From Microbacterium capsulatum (lineage in GTDB: Bacteria > Actinomycetota > Actinomycetes > Actinomycetales > Microbacteriaceae): DNA of 64,000 nt. Shown in pieces: positions 42,312 through 50,698 of the stretch; the first letter of the stretch is position 1, and each line of letters opens with the position of its first letter. The stretch lies in NCBI RefSeq assembly GCF_030865425.1, contig NZ_JAVFCB010000003.1, positions 363,153 through 427,152 of the forward strand, written 5' to 3'. The notes beneath the pieces were generated by a model. The model made no database searches and was not told the DNA's origin. It saw only the letters and a list, made by a program, of their open reading frames with translations. The position numbers were made by a program, and so were the translations under genes.

Positions 42312-42617
42312 ATGCCCGGTCCATACCCCAAGGAGTTCCGCGAGGACGTTGTCGCGGTCGCTCGTAGCCGTGAGAGCGGCGTCACCATCAAACAGATCGC
42401 GACCGACTTCGCGATCAGCGAAGCGACGCTGCTGAACTGGCTCCGCCAAGCCGAGGTCGAGGAGGGCAACCGTCCTGGCCAGACCGCTGCTGATGCCGCG
42501 GAGGCTCGGGAGTTGAAGAAGCGGATCCGGTTGCTCGAGCAGGAGAACGAGGTGCTTCGGCGTGCGGCGGCGTATCTGTCGCAGGCGAACCTAAAGCTCG
42601 GTGGCTCCCCCAAATGA
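42312..42617 (+). CDS. IS3 transposase OrfA
   Basis: 101 residues, ATG at 42312 after GGGAGGA. HTH: SGVTIKQIATDFAISEATLLNWLRQAE, then the leucine-zipper ELKKRIRLLEQENEVLRRAAAYLSQAN. Its stop overlaps the orfB start by 4 bp. Confidence 0.9.
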   Translation: MPGPYPKEFREDVVAVARSRESGVTIKQIATDFAISEATLLNWLRQAEVEEGNRPGQTAADAAEARELKKRIRLLEQENEVLRRAAAYLSQANLKLGGSPK

Positions 42618-43488
42618 CGTACCCGCTCGTGTCTGAGCTCGCCGCCGCGGGGATCCCCGTGACGGTGTCGTGTCGGGTTCTCAAGCTCGCGAGACAGCCT
42701 ACTACCGGTGGCGCAACGACCCGGTCCGGGATGCGGATGTGCTCCGCGCGTATCGGATCAACGCGCTCCACGACGCGCACCACGACGACCCGACGTTCGG
42801 GTACCGATACCTCGCCGATGAAGCGCGGCGTGCGGGGTGGCGGATGAGTCGCCGGACGGCGTGGAAGCTGTGCTCTCAGGCTGGGATCCTCTCGTCCGCG
42901 CAGCCCCGGCGGCGCGGGAAGGGCAAGAAGGCCGGCCCACCGGTGTTCGACGACCACGTGCAACGGGTGTTTCGCGCCGACGCCCCGAACCGGCTCTGGC
43001 TCACCGACATCACCGAGCATCGGACGGGCGAAGGCAAGCTCTACTGTTGCGCGATCAAGGACGTGTTCTCGAACCGCATCGTCGGCTATTCGATCTCGGA
43101 TCGGATGACCGCGAAGCTTGCCGTCGACGCCGTCCGAGGCGCCGTCGCCACACGCGGCGAGATCGCCGGATGCATCCTGCATGCCGACAGGGGCAGCCAG
43201 TTCCGCAGCAGGGCCATGGCCCGCGAACTGCGGCGCCACGACATGGTCGGATCGATGGGCCGTGTCGGCGCGGCGGGAGACAACGCCGCCATGGAGTCGT
43301 TCTGGTCACTGCTGCAAACGAACGTGCCCAACCAGCAGCGGAGGACGACCGGGCAGGAGCTGCGGCTCACGATCGTGGTCTGGATCGAGCGGAAATACCA
43401 CCGTCAACGAGCGCAGGACGCCCTCGGCGGCTTGACGCCGATCGAGTTCGAAGCCAAGCTAACCGAGCCGCTCACACTCGCGGCCTAA
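42614..43488 (+). pseudogene. IS3 transposase OrfB, frameshifted
   Basis: Begins MTYPLVSELAAAGIPVTVSC in the frame overlapping orfA and loses frame at about 42698-42700 (a missing C; CAGCCC-TAC would restore RQPYYRW). The rest is in another frame to 43488 and has the DDE motif parts WLTDITEH, HADRGSQF and AAMESFWSLL. Probably inactive unless rescued by a frameshift or a sequencing error. Confidence 0.85.
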
Positions 43489-43521
43489 ACCGAATCTGTC
43501 ACCAGTTCGTTCCTCACGCCC

Positions 43522-43650
43522 GTCCAGTTTTCAAGCGCCGCCGATACGATCAACCCCGCCGGTGCCGGCATCGACGATCACGGCGGTGTGGGTGAGGACA
43601 TGCGTGTCGACGCCGATGACGACATCGACCACATCGGTCAAACTGTTCAT
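43522..43650 (-). pseudogene. IS110-family transposase, N-terminal fragment
   Basis: From ATG 43650: MNSLTDVVDVVIGVDTHVLTHTAVIVDAGTGG, the RuvC-like start (VIGVDTH) of IS110 transposases. Similarity ends after 32 residues and a stop follows. Cut at or near the IS3 insertion. Confidence 0.75.
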
Positions 43651-43973
43651 GCGTTCTTCTCTTTTGCCAGGACGTGGCGTGGATCCCTGTCCGGGTCGGA
43701 GAATCGGCAGGACTGTGATGGACACGACGGACGCCGCTAACGTCCGCCGGTCAAGCTGCTGATCAGGCCAGTCACTCCACTCGGGCCGGGGGCCGGCGAC
43801 CCCGAGCGGACAAGTCCCGCCAAAGGCACGAAGCCAGTCAGCCGAAGGGTCATGCTCGAGATCACCGACCACAGCCCAGCACCATCAGGCTGCGAACGCC
43901 ATCCTCACAGTCAGCCGACCAGTGGGCACGGAGGAGTTTGTGGTTCTCGAGATACGTGTGATCGGTAGCCGCG
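43651..43973 (-). mobile_element. Possible IS110 left-end non-coding region
   Basis: Non-coding DNA upstream of the IS110 transposase start, with a hairpin CGGACG/CGTCCG at 43728-43746. In intact IS110 elements this region encodes the bridge RNA; whether it survives here cannot be told by eye. An open frame runs through it but looks accidental. Confidence 0.35.
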
Positions 43974-44234
43974 CTATTGCCAACCGGCGATCATGCCGAC
44001 AACCGAAACACAAACCGCGTATATTCCCATGAGAATCGCAATCGATGCAATGACAATGACCCAGAAGAGAACACCAGCCCGTTCGACAATATCACCCACC
44101 TGCCGTCCGAATTTTGCTCTGAAAACATTCACTTGAGAGTGCGCGATTCTCTTCCGGAACTTGAAGGCAAGGAGACCAGATACGACGAGTAATACACCGA
44201 CAATCCCATTCGCAACAATCTGAACCATCGTCAC
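43974..44234 (-). CDS. Small two-helix membrane protein, immunity candidate
   Basis: 86 residues from GTG 44234. Two membrane helices (about 5-24 and 52-80) flank a basic loop KFRKRIAHSQVNVFRAKFGRQVG. It starts 3 bp after the stop of the RHS gene. GC is clearly lower than surrounding genes (around half). In RHS loci the gene just behind the toxin C-terminus normally encodes its immunity protein, which is the basis of the call; no family is recognised. Confidence 0.6.
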   Translation of the reverse strand: MTMVQIVANGIVGVLLVVSGLLAFKFRKRIAHSQVNVFRAKFGRQVGDIVERAGVLFWVIVIASIAILMGIYAVCVSVVGMIAGWQ

Positions 44235-44237
44235 TAC

Positions 44238-47200
44238 CTACCAAGACAATCCGATATATCCCGAGCAGCCGAGGCCTAGTCCGATTTCTCCCCCGGCACC
44301 CATGAAGTATGGTGGCCCATTGAGCTCGGTGCCACCCGAAACATACACCCCCGCTCCGAGCGCGGCGCTGCAGGTTGCTCCGATCCAAGGCCCGGGGTGA
44401 GTCTCGGTCGTCACACCCACATCAACCGTGAGCGCAGCTTTTGGGCCGGCGCCAATGGCAATAGAGCCATGACCACCCTCGCTAAGCTGAACCATACCGC
44501 ACGCGATCAAGCCGCACGTTGATAGCGACACGCCGACCGAGTCGCCGTCGTGGTGCTCCCACTCAAACAAGGGTCCCCACCCGGGCTTTATCGGGTCATG
44601 AATCCCCCAGTTGAACGGAGATTGAGGCGCCTGCTTTCCCAGCGCAGGGGCCGGCAGCAATGGCGCGTGCCACCCGGGAGCTGTGGGCCGTTGGAGCTTC
44701 GGAGCCAGGACGCCATCCCACGCAGTCTCGATTTGCCCTCTCATCGCATCCACGATCTCGGTGATGCTGTTGACAGATCCGCGTTGAACACGATCCCCGT
44801 AATCGTCCGACCCAAGAGGCTTCAGGCCGCTCGGATCCCACCACGTGATCGGGTTGTTGCTCGAGTATGCGTAGCCGATGTTCTGCTGCGGAAGCTTCGC
44901 GTCAACCACCGGATCAACTGCCGTGAACTTGCCCAAAAGATGGTCATATGTTCTCGCTCCGATCGTCGTGAGTTTGGTCGACGCGGTGACGGGCTTACCG
45001 AGGAATCCGGTGCCGTCGGACCAAACTCCGGTCACACCTCCGAGTGGAACGCCGAAGGGATCGCGGTATTGGCGGGTGGTAGTGCCGGTTTTGGCGTCGG
45101 TTTGGGTGTCGACGGTGCCGTCCAGAGTGCTGAACAGCCACGTCATTGTGGTACCTGTTATGCCCGTGGTCGCGGACCTCTCCGCGACAGGCTTGCCGCT
45201 TGCCGCGGAGTATGTGCGCACGGCCGAGGTTACGGTCGAGCCCGCAGGTTGGGTGAGCGTGGTTTCGCCAAGGAGGAGGGCTGCCCCTTCTGCTGTGGAG
45301 ACGCGGAGAAGCAAAGATCCGTCGGGGTTGTAGACGTTTGTCTGCGTCGTCGATCCTGTGACGACCTTCGAGACCTTGCCGACCTCGTTGAATGTGAGCG
45401 TCTGTCCGGGACGGCCGGTCTGGTTACCAGCCGAATCGTAGGAATACGTGCCAGAACCCAGATCGACAGGGCCGGTGATGGTTCCGACCGCGTGCGGGCG
45501 TGTGGCTCCCGTGGCCGGGTAGCCGTAAGTTGCGACCGAGGCCACGCCCATCGAGTCATGGTAGATCAACCCGGTGCGGTTGCCGGTCTGGGTGTCGTAG
45601 GTGTAGTCGTTCCACATCGGGGCGATACCACCCATCGCACTGGCGGAGGGTGTGGTCGCACAGGTGGAGGACGCGTTGGGCGTCCATGCGCGGGTGAGTT
45701 CGCGGAGCCCGTCGTAGTTGTAGCAGGTGGTCTGCGTGCCCACGGTGGGAAGCACCGAATTCACGGTAGAGGAGGTCACGTTCCCGACCTTGTCGCGCGT
45801 ATATGCGCGGTCTGCGACGTAGTGTCCGGAGCCGCCGAAGACGGCGTTGTCCGTGATCTGCAGCACGTCACCGGTGGCTCCGTCGTATCCGTAGGTGGAG
45901 AAGGCGCTGGTGGTGCCGTTGTTCCGGTTGAACTGGGATAGCTGCCCGATCGGTGTGTAGACGGTGTTCGCGAGGATTCCGGTGTATCCGCTGAGCCCGG
46001 ACAGGCGTCCCCACGAGTCGTAGGAGTATCGGAGATTCTCGGCGGGCAGTCCTCCGACGGCGGGGAATTGCGCGAGCAGCAGGGTCGAGTCGACGTTGTA
46101 GTAGATCGTTTTCGTGAACGAGGTCCCCCCGAAGGCCGGCGCATCTGACGGCAACGACACTGTCGTCTTGGTCGGGTTGCCTGCCGCGTCGTAGGAGCCC
46201 ACGGTCGTCTTATACGCCTTCCCGGGGATGCCGGGGATGCCAAGAGCTCCGGACCCCGAGTCGGTATAGGTCGTGGATTCGGTGACGAGGCCCTTCTTCA
46301 CGGTGTCGTATGTCCAGGACGCGAGCAGCGGTCCGAGGGTGTCCCCGGAGAACATCTTGGTCTTGCGGTTCAGCTCGTCGTAGGTCGTGGTGATCAGCTG
46401 CCCGCGCGCGTCGGTCGTCGAAGTCATGTTCCCGGCGAGATCGTAGGTCGCGGAGGAGGTGCCGGAGTCGGGGTCTTTCTGCCCGACGCGGTGGCCGAGG
46501 AGGTCGTACGTCCAGGTCCAGGTGTTGCCGGCGGGGTCGAGCATGCTGGACATACGCCCGGCACCGTCGTACCCGTAGGTTGTCGCCTGGCCGGTGCCGC
46601 TGATCGCCCCGGTCAGGTACTGGGTCAGTTTCGTCTTCTGCCCGAGCGCGTTCGTGAACGTGCTGGCCGCGGTGCCCCCCGTCGGCGGGACCGTATCCAC
46701 CCGGTCCGCACCCAGGTACGCGTTCGTCGTCCGTGACACCTCGGTGCCGGTCCCGTTCAGGACGCTGGTGAGCGCTCGGCCGACGGCATCGTACGTTGTG
46801 ATGACCTGCGAGGGCACGTTGCTTTCACTGGTCGGGGTGAAGAACGCCGTGCTGGGGGTGACGGAGGACGTCCAGTACTCGTTGTCGACGAAGTAGCTGC
46901 GGCCTTGGTCGTCGTAGTTCGTGGTCTTCACGACGGTGCCACCGCCACCGGCGAGCGATTGCGTCTGCACGGAACGGGCGAGCCCGTCGTACAGCTCATA
47001 GCTGGTGACGGTGCCACCGCCGGTGCGCTTGTCGGTCTTCACCGCGTTCGGGGCGGTCTGCGACAGCGTGTACGTGTACGCCATTGACGGGGACGTCGGG
47101 TTCGTGGCTTTGGGGACCAGGGGCAGCCAGACCTGGCTGGTGCGGCCGAGTGCATCGATCGACACATCCGTGCGCGATCCGTTCGGATCGACGACCGATG

Positions 47201-50200
47201 TCACCGCTCCTGTGGACTCGTCATACGTCGTGGTCGTAACCCACGAGAACGGGGCTGTGTTCGTCGTCGTCGTGCTCGTTACTGGCAGCGTCGTCGCCGG
47301 GGTGTACGCGGTGGTCGTGGTGTGGCCGAGCGGGTCGGTCTTCACCAGGGAACGCCCGAGCGCGTCATAGGTGGCAGATCCGGTATCCGTCCAGTGTGCC
47401 GTGGCCCCGTCATACCGGTCCAGAGCCTGCGTGGAAGTTGCCAGTCCCCGGGTCGGTGCGGCTCCCCAGGTGCCGCCGTCATAGGTGGTCTTCACGTCGC
47501 TGACGAGGTCGGTCGGCATCACTGCGCTGCCCGCGTTCGGGCACGACACCGCCAGGGTCCGCACTTCACTAGGCAGCCCGATCACCCAGGCCGTCGTATT
47601 CGCCGCTGCGTATGTGGTCGTCGTGCACGTCGACCCCGCATCGGAGGGCACCTTCGAAACCGTCAGCGGGTACCCGTACGTATTGTCGAACGTCGTCGAC
47701 GTCGTCAGAGTCCGGTTGCCCCCCGTAGAGAGCGGCTCAGTCGTGACGGTCGTACCCACGGCGGTGAACCGGGCCTGGCGGGTGCCGTCGTTCGAGGTCA
47801 CCGGTGACGCCCAGGGGGTGCTCACGAGGTCGGTCATACTGGCCCCGCTAACACCGGCGAGGGTCTGCTGCCGGTACGTCTGCCCGCCGAACCACCGGTC
47901 GTCCGGGATCGTCGTGCCCGTCACAGTGACCGTCTTCGTGCCGCCGGACGTGCTGGCACGGTCGCCGTTCATGCCCTGGTAGTAGGTGTACTTGGACACC
48001 TTCTGATTTGCCGGGGCGGCGGGGGCGCCTTCGCGGACTTCGACGGTGTCGACGCCGGCGAAGATGTTCCAGCTGCGCGCGTTCGCGACGGTCAGTGGGG
48101 AGTCGTTGTACCGCCACCGGGGGGTGCCGTAGAAGTACTGGGTCTGCTTCGTCTTGCTAAGTGGTCCGCCGGTGCGCGGGTCGACGATGATCGAGGCCAC
48201 CGGGTACTTGTGGAACAGATCCTGACGCCCGCCTACCGGGATCGACCCTTGCGGCACCCACCATTCCGGGAAGCACCAGTTCGTGTTGTTCGGCAAGTCT
48301 GCCAGGATCGCGGAGGCCTGCGCGGGAGTGCACTGCTGCCCTTGGTAGTTGACGCTGATCACCGCGCCGAGGCTGGTCTGGATCGAGCTGAGCCGCCATT
48401 TGTCCAACGGGGCGAGCCCGTCGATCACCCACACCCGGTTCTGCATGGTCGTGCCGGAGAACACGGTCGCCGGTTCGACGATCGCCGCCTGCCCTGCCGC
48501 GGTCCCGGTGCGCTGCACCTGGGTCAGCCACAGCGCAGGTGAGGTGCCGTCCCCGGGGGCGGGGAAGGAGTGCGACAGCGCCCACGAGTTCACGGTGGAG
48601 TAGGCACCCGAGACGAGGACCTGTGCGTCGACCTTGGTCAGGTTCGCGTTGGTGAAGAAGCTCGGCCCGATCTGCGACGCCGAGCAGGACGTCCCGGTGC
48701 AGAGCTGGTCGAACGGCACGTCCGGGTACGCCGACGGCGTCGCCGGCATGGTCGCGTTGTCGAGCGTTCCGGTGGTGCAGGTCGCCCCGGACGCGTCGCT
48801 GCAGCGGCCACGGGAGTCGTAGGTGAAGTTCACCCGGAAGCCGGCCGCGTTCGCCCCGTACACGTTGCTCGCGCGCAGGCCGTACTCGATTTTGGACAGC
48901 ACCCCGCCACGCTGGTAGGTGGTGGCCCCGGATCCGCCCTTGGCGTACTTGTTCGTCTCGGCCGTGTAATAGAGGGCCTCGGCGTTGCCGTGCACGTCGA
49001 CGACGTAGTCGAGGTTCCACCGCCACGCCTGCATGCACGACGACGTCGCGAACGTGCCCGTGTTGCACGGCTCCCCCGGGTCGTTCCCATACACCGGCAC
49101 CGTCCACGTCGAGTTCGTCGTGGCCTGCCCGGAGGACCAGCCCGGCAGCTGGTTCAGTCCGAAGAAGTACTGGGTGCCGTCGGTGGTGGTCATCTTCCAG
49201 CAGTCCGTCGACACGGTCCCGTTGGCCTGGCAGCCCTGCGCAGTGCCGGTCAGGTGCTCGAACCGGGTCCCGTCGTCGTGCTCGAGCCGCCACTTCCCCG
49301 ACGTGGAGTCCTTCACCAGCGGGCCGGAGTGGCCGGCGAAAGACACGGTCGCGTTGTCCGACTTCCAACACAGGTCGCCGGAGGTCGTCACGGCGCCGGT
49401 CGGGCCGTCGTCTTTCGCGCACGGGACGTAGCTGCGCTCCACGAACCCGGATGCGGACAGATCCCACCCCTCACCGACCGCGGAGGTCTGGTTGTTCGTC
49501 GACGCGGTCTCCCCGTCGACGGACTGGGAGTTGTACGACAGGCCCAGCTTCGGTGCGGGCCCCGCCCCGGGGGAGGTCACCGGCATGTCATACGTCCAGG
49601 TGAACGCGCCCGTCTGCTCGGCCACGTTCCACGACGACGAGCCCTTCAACGGGGTCGCCCCATACGAGCCGGTGCCGTCCGCGGAGGACGACGAGGCGGT
49701 CGCGACAAGAAGCATCGGCTGCGCCGACACGGTCGGGGTCAACACGGTCGCGTCCGTCGTCTTCGCCGACGCGACCGACACGGGCTTGCTCTTCTTCGCT
49801 GCGCCGTTCGCGTTGGTCGGGTCGGCGATGAGAGCCCAGCGGACCCGCGAGGCGTAGTTGGCCCCGAACCGGCCCGAGAGGAGCTTGTCGGGAACCTGCA
49901 CCGCGACCGGCAGCTCGCTCTCGGCACCGGTGCGAGCCAGGGAGATCGCGACACCGTCGAAGCCGGCCTTCTTCGCGGCGGCACTGCTGAGCACGCCGAT
50001 CTCGACAGTGTCGGCGGTGGCGGGCGTATCCGTCGTCGGCGATGGCGCCTCCGTGGGGGCCGGTTCCGGAGCGGATTGCTCCGTGGGCTCAGGCGACGGA
50101 GCAGGCGATGGCTCCGGCGTCGGCTTGTCGGTCGGGGACGGCGACGGTGATGGAGTCCGCGGGGACGGTGTCGGAGTCGGTGGTTCCGTCGCCTTCGGCT

Positions 50201-50660
50201 TCGGACCTGTCGGAGGCTTCACCGTGGTCGACGGCTTCTTCAGCGCAGTGACGGCCTGGCTCCCGGACTTCCCCTTCAAGGCCGCAGCGACCTTCACCCC
50301 GGAGTCACCGACGTCCTTCCAGTCGCCGACGACGACCGCCGGAGTGGCATCGGCGTCACCGGTGGTCGTCATGCCTTCCGCGCCCGTCGATGGTGTGTCG
50401 ACCGCGGCGACCGGGGAGCCGGGGATGTCGACCGGGACCGGGATCGGGGCGCTCTGCGAAGCGTCGCCACCCCCGATCTTGCCAACCTCGCCCAGCGAGG
50501 AGCCCGGTACCGGATCCCCGAACACCGGGGTCGACACCGTGGGCGCGTCGGGAATGACGGCAGCGGCAGCGCCGGGGAAACCCGCGACCAGACCCACCGT
50601 CAACGACGCAACCGATACCACCGACAGCGCCCACGACCGGCGCATCGACACCCGCTTCAT
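44238..50660 (-). CDS. RHS-repeat polymorphic toxin-type secreted protein
   Basis: About 2140 residues from ATG 50660 (GGGGGA upstream). A signal peptide (SMRRSWALSVVSVASLTVGLVAGFPGAAAA) is followed by a Pro/Thr linker, a SpvB-like SYNSQSVDGETASTNNQ region, many YD/RHS repeats (YDAAGN, YDGAGRMSSM, YDLAGNMTS), and the core end YDHLLGKFTAVDPVV ... NNPITWWDPSGL. The last about 190 residues after DPSGL are a Gly-rich tail, not resembling the core, in the place of the toxin domain; I do not recognise its activity. Partner of the LamG-like gene 38 bp upstream. Confidence 0.85.
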   Translation of the reverse strand: MKRVSMRRSWALSVVSVASLTVGLVAGFPGAAAAVIPDAPTVSTPVFGDPVPGSSLGEVGKIGGGDASQSAPIPVPVDIPGSPVAAVDTPSTGAEGMTTTGDADATPAVVVGDWKDVGDSGVKVAAALKGKSGSQAVTALKKPSTTVKPPTGPKPKATEPPTPTPSPRTPSPSPSPTDKPTPEPSPAPSPEPTEQSAPEPAPTEAPSPTTDTPATADTVEIGVLSSAAAKKAGFDGVAISLARTGAESELPVAVQVPDKLLSGRFGANYASRVRWALIADPTNANGAAKKSKPVSVASAKTTDATVLTPTVSAQPMLLVATASSSSADGTGSYGATPLKGSSSWNVAEQTGAFTWTYDMPVTSPGAGPAPKLGLSYNSQSVDGETASTNNQTSAVGEGWDLSASGFVERSYVPCAKDDGPTGAVTTSGDLCWKSDNATVSFAGHSGPLVKDSTSGKWRLEHDDGTRFEHLTGTAQGCQANGTVSTDCWKMTTTDGTQYFFGLNQLPGWSSGQATTNSTWTVPVYGNDPGEPCNTGTFATSSCMQAWRWNLDYVVDVHGNAEALYYTAETNKYAKGGSGATTYQRGGVLSKIEYGLRASNVYGANAAGFRVNFTYDSRGRCSDASGATCTTGTLDNATMPATPSAYPDVPFDQLCTGTSCSASQIGPSFFTNANLTKVDAQVLVSGAYSTVNSWALSHSFPAPGDGTSPALWLTQVQRTGTAAGQAAIVEPATVFSGTTMQNRVWVIDGLAPLDKWRLSSIQTSLGAVISVNYQGQQCTPAQASAILADLPNNTNWCFPEWWVPQGSIPVGGRQDLFHKYPVASIIVDPRTGGPLSKTKQTQYFYGTPRWRYNDSPLTVANARSWNIFAGVDTVEVREGAPAAPANQKVSKYTYYQGMNGDRASTSGGTKTVTVTGTTIPDDRWFGGQTYRQQTLAGVSGASMTDLVSTPWASPVTSNDGTRQARFTAVGTTVTTEPLSTGGNRTLTTSTTFDNTYGYPLTVSKVPSDAGSTCTTTTYAAANTTAWVIGLPSEVRTLAVSCPNAGSAVMPTDLVSDVKTTYDGGTWGAAPTRGLATSTQALDRYDGATAHWTDTGSATYDALGRSLVKTDPLGHTTTTAYTPATTLPVTSTTTTNTAPFSWVTTTTYDESTGAVTSVVDPNGSRTDVSIDALGRTSQVWLPLVPKATNPTSPSMAYTYTLSQTAPNAVKTDKRTGGGTVTSYELYDGLARSVQTQSLAGGGGTVVKTTNYDDQGRSYFVDNEYWTSSVTPSTAFFTPTSESNVPSQVITTYDAVGRALTSVLNGTGTEVSRTTNAYLGADRVDTVPPTGGTAASTFTNALGQKTKLTQYLTGAISGTGQATTYGYDGAGRMSSMLDPAGNTWTWTYDLLGHRVGQKDPDSGTSSATYDLAGNMTSTTDARGQLITTTYDELNRKTKMFSGDTLGPLLASWTYDTVKKGLVTESTTYTDSGSGALGIPGIPGKAYKTTVGSYDAAGNPTKTTVSLPSDAPAFGGTSFTKTIYYNVDSTLLLAQFPAVGGLPAENLRYSYDSWGRLSGLSGYTGILANTVYTPIGQLSQFNRNNGTTSAFSTYGYDGATGDVLQITDNAVFGGSGHYVADRAYTRDKVGNVTSSTVNSVLPTVGTQTTCYNYDGLRELTRAWTPNASSTCATTPSASAMGGIAPMWNDYTYDTQTGNRTGLIYHDSMGVASVATYGYPATGATRPHAVGTITGPVDLGSGTYSYDSAGNQTGRPGQTLTFNEVGKVSKVVTGSTTQTNVYNPDGSLLLRVSTAEGAALLLGETTLTQPAGSTVTSAVRTYSAASGKPVAERSATTGITGTTMTWLFSTLDGTVDTQTDAKTGTTTRQYRDPFGVPLGGVTGVWSDGTGFLGKPVTASTKLTTIGARTYDHLLGKFTAVDPVVDAKLPQQNIGYAYSSNNPITWWDPSGLKPLGSDDYGDRVQRGSVNSITEIVDAMRGQIETAWDGVLAPKLQRPTAPGWHAPLLPAPALGKQAPQSPFNWGIHDPIKPGWGPLFEWEHHDGDSVGVSLSTCGLIACGMVQLSEGGHGSIAIGAGPKAALTVDVGVTTETHPGPWIGATCSAALGAGVYVSGGTELNGPPYFMGAGGEIGLGLGCSGYIGLSW

Positions 50661-50698
50661 CACATTTCCCCCTCGTAATGTCATCGACCGGGCAGCGC

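Larger units (their letters stand above)
42243..43521 (+). mobile_element. IS3-family insertion sequence, 1279 bp
   Basis: Imperfect terminal inverted repeats: both ends begin GGGCGTGAGGAA and then agree at most positions through GGTGACA (left end at 42243, right end complementary at 43521). It contains orfA and a frameshifted orfB in standard IS3 order. No target duplication is evident (left flank ends CTGA, right flank begins GTCC). The right end abuts an IS110 remnant. Confidence 0.85.

Noticed and set aside
42243..43521. Target-site duplication of the IS3 element
   Set aside because: Flanking bases (CTGA and GTCC) do not match.
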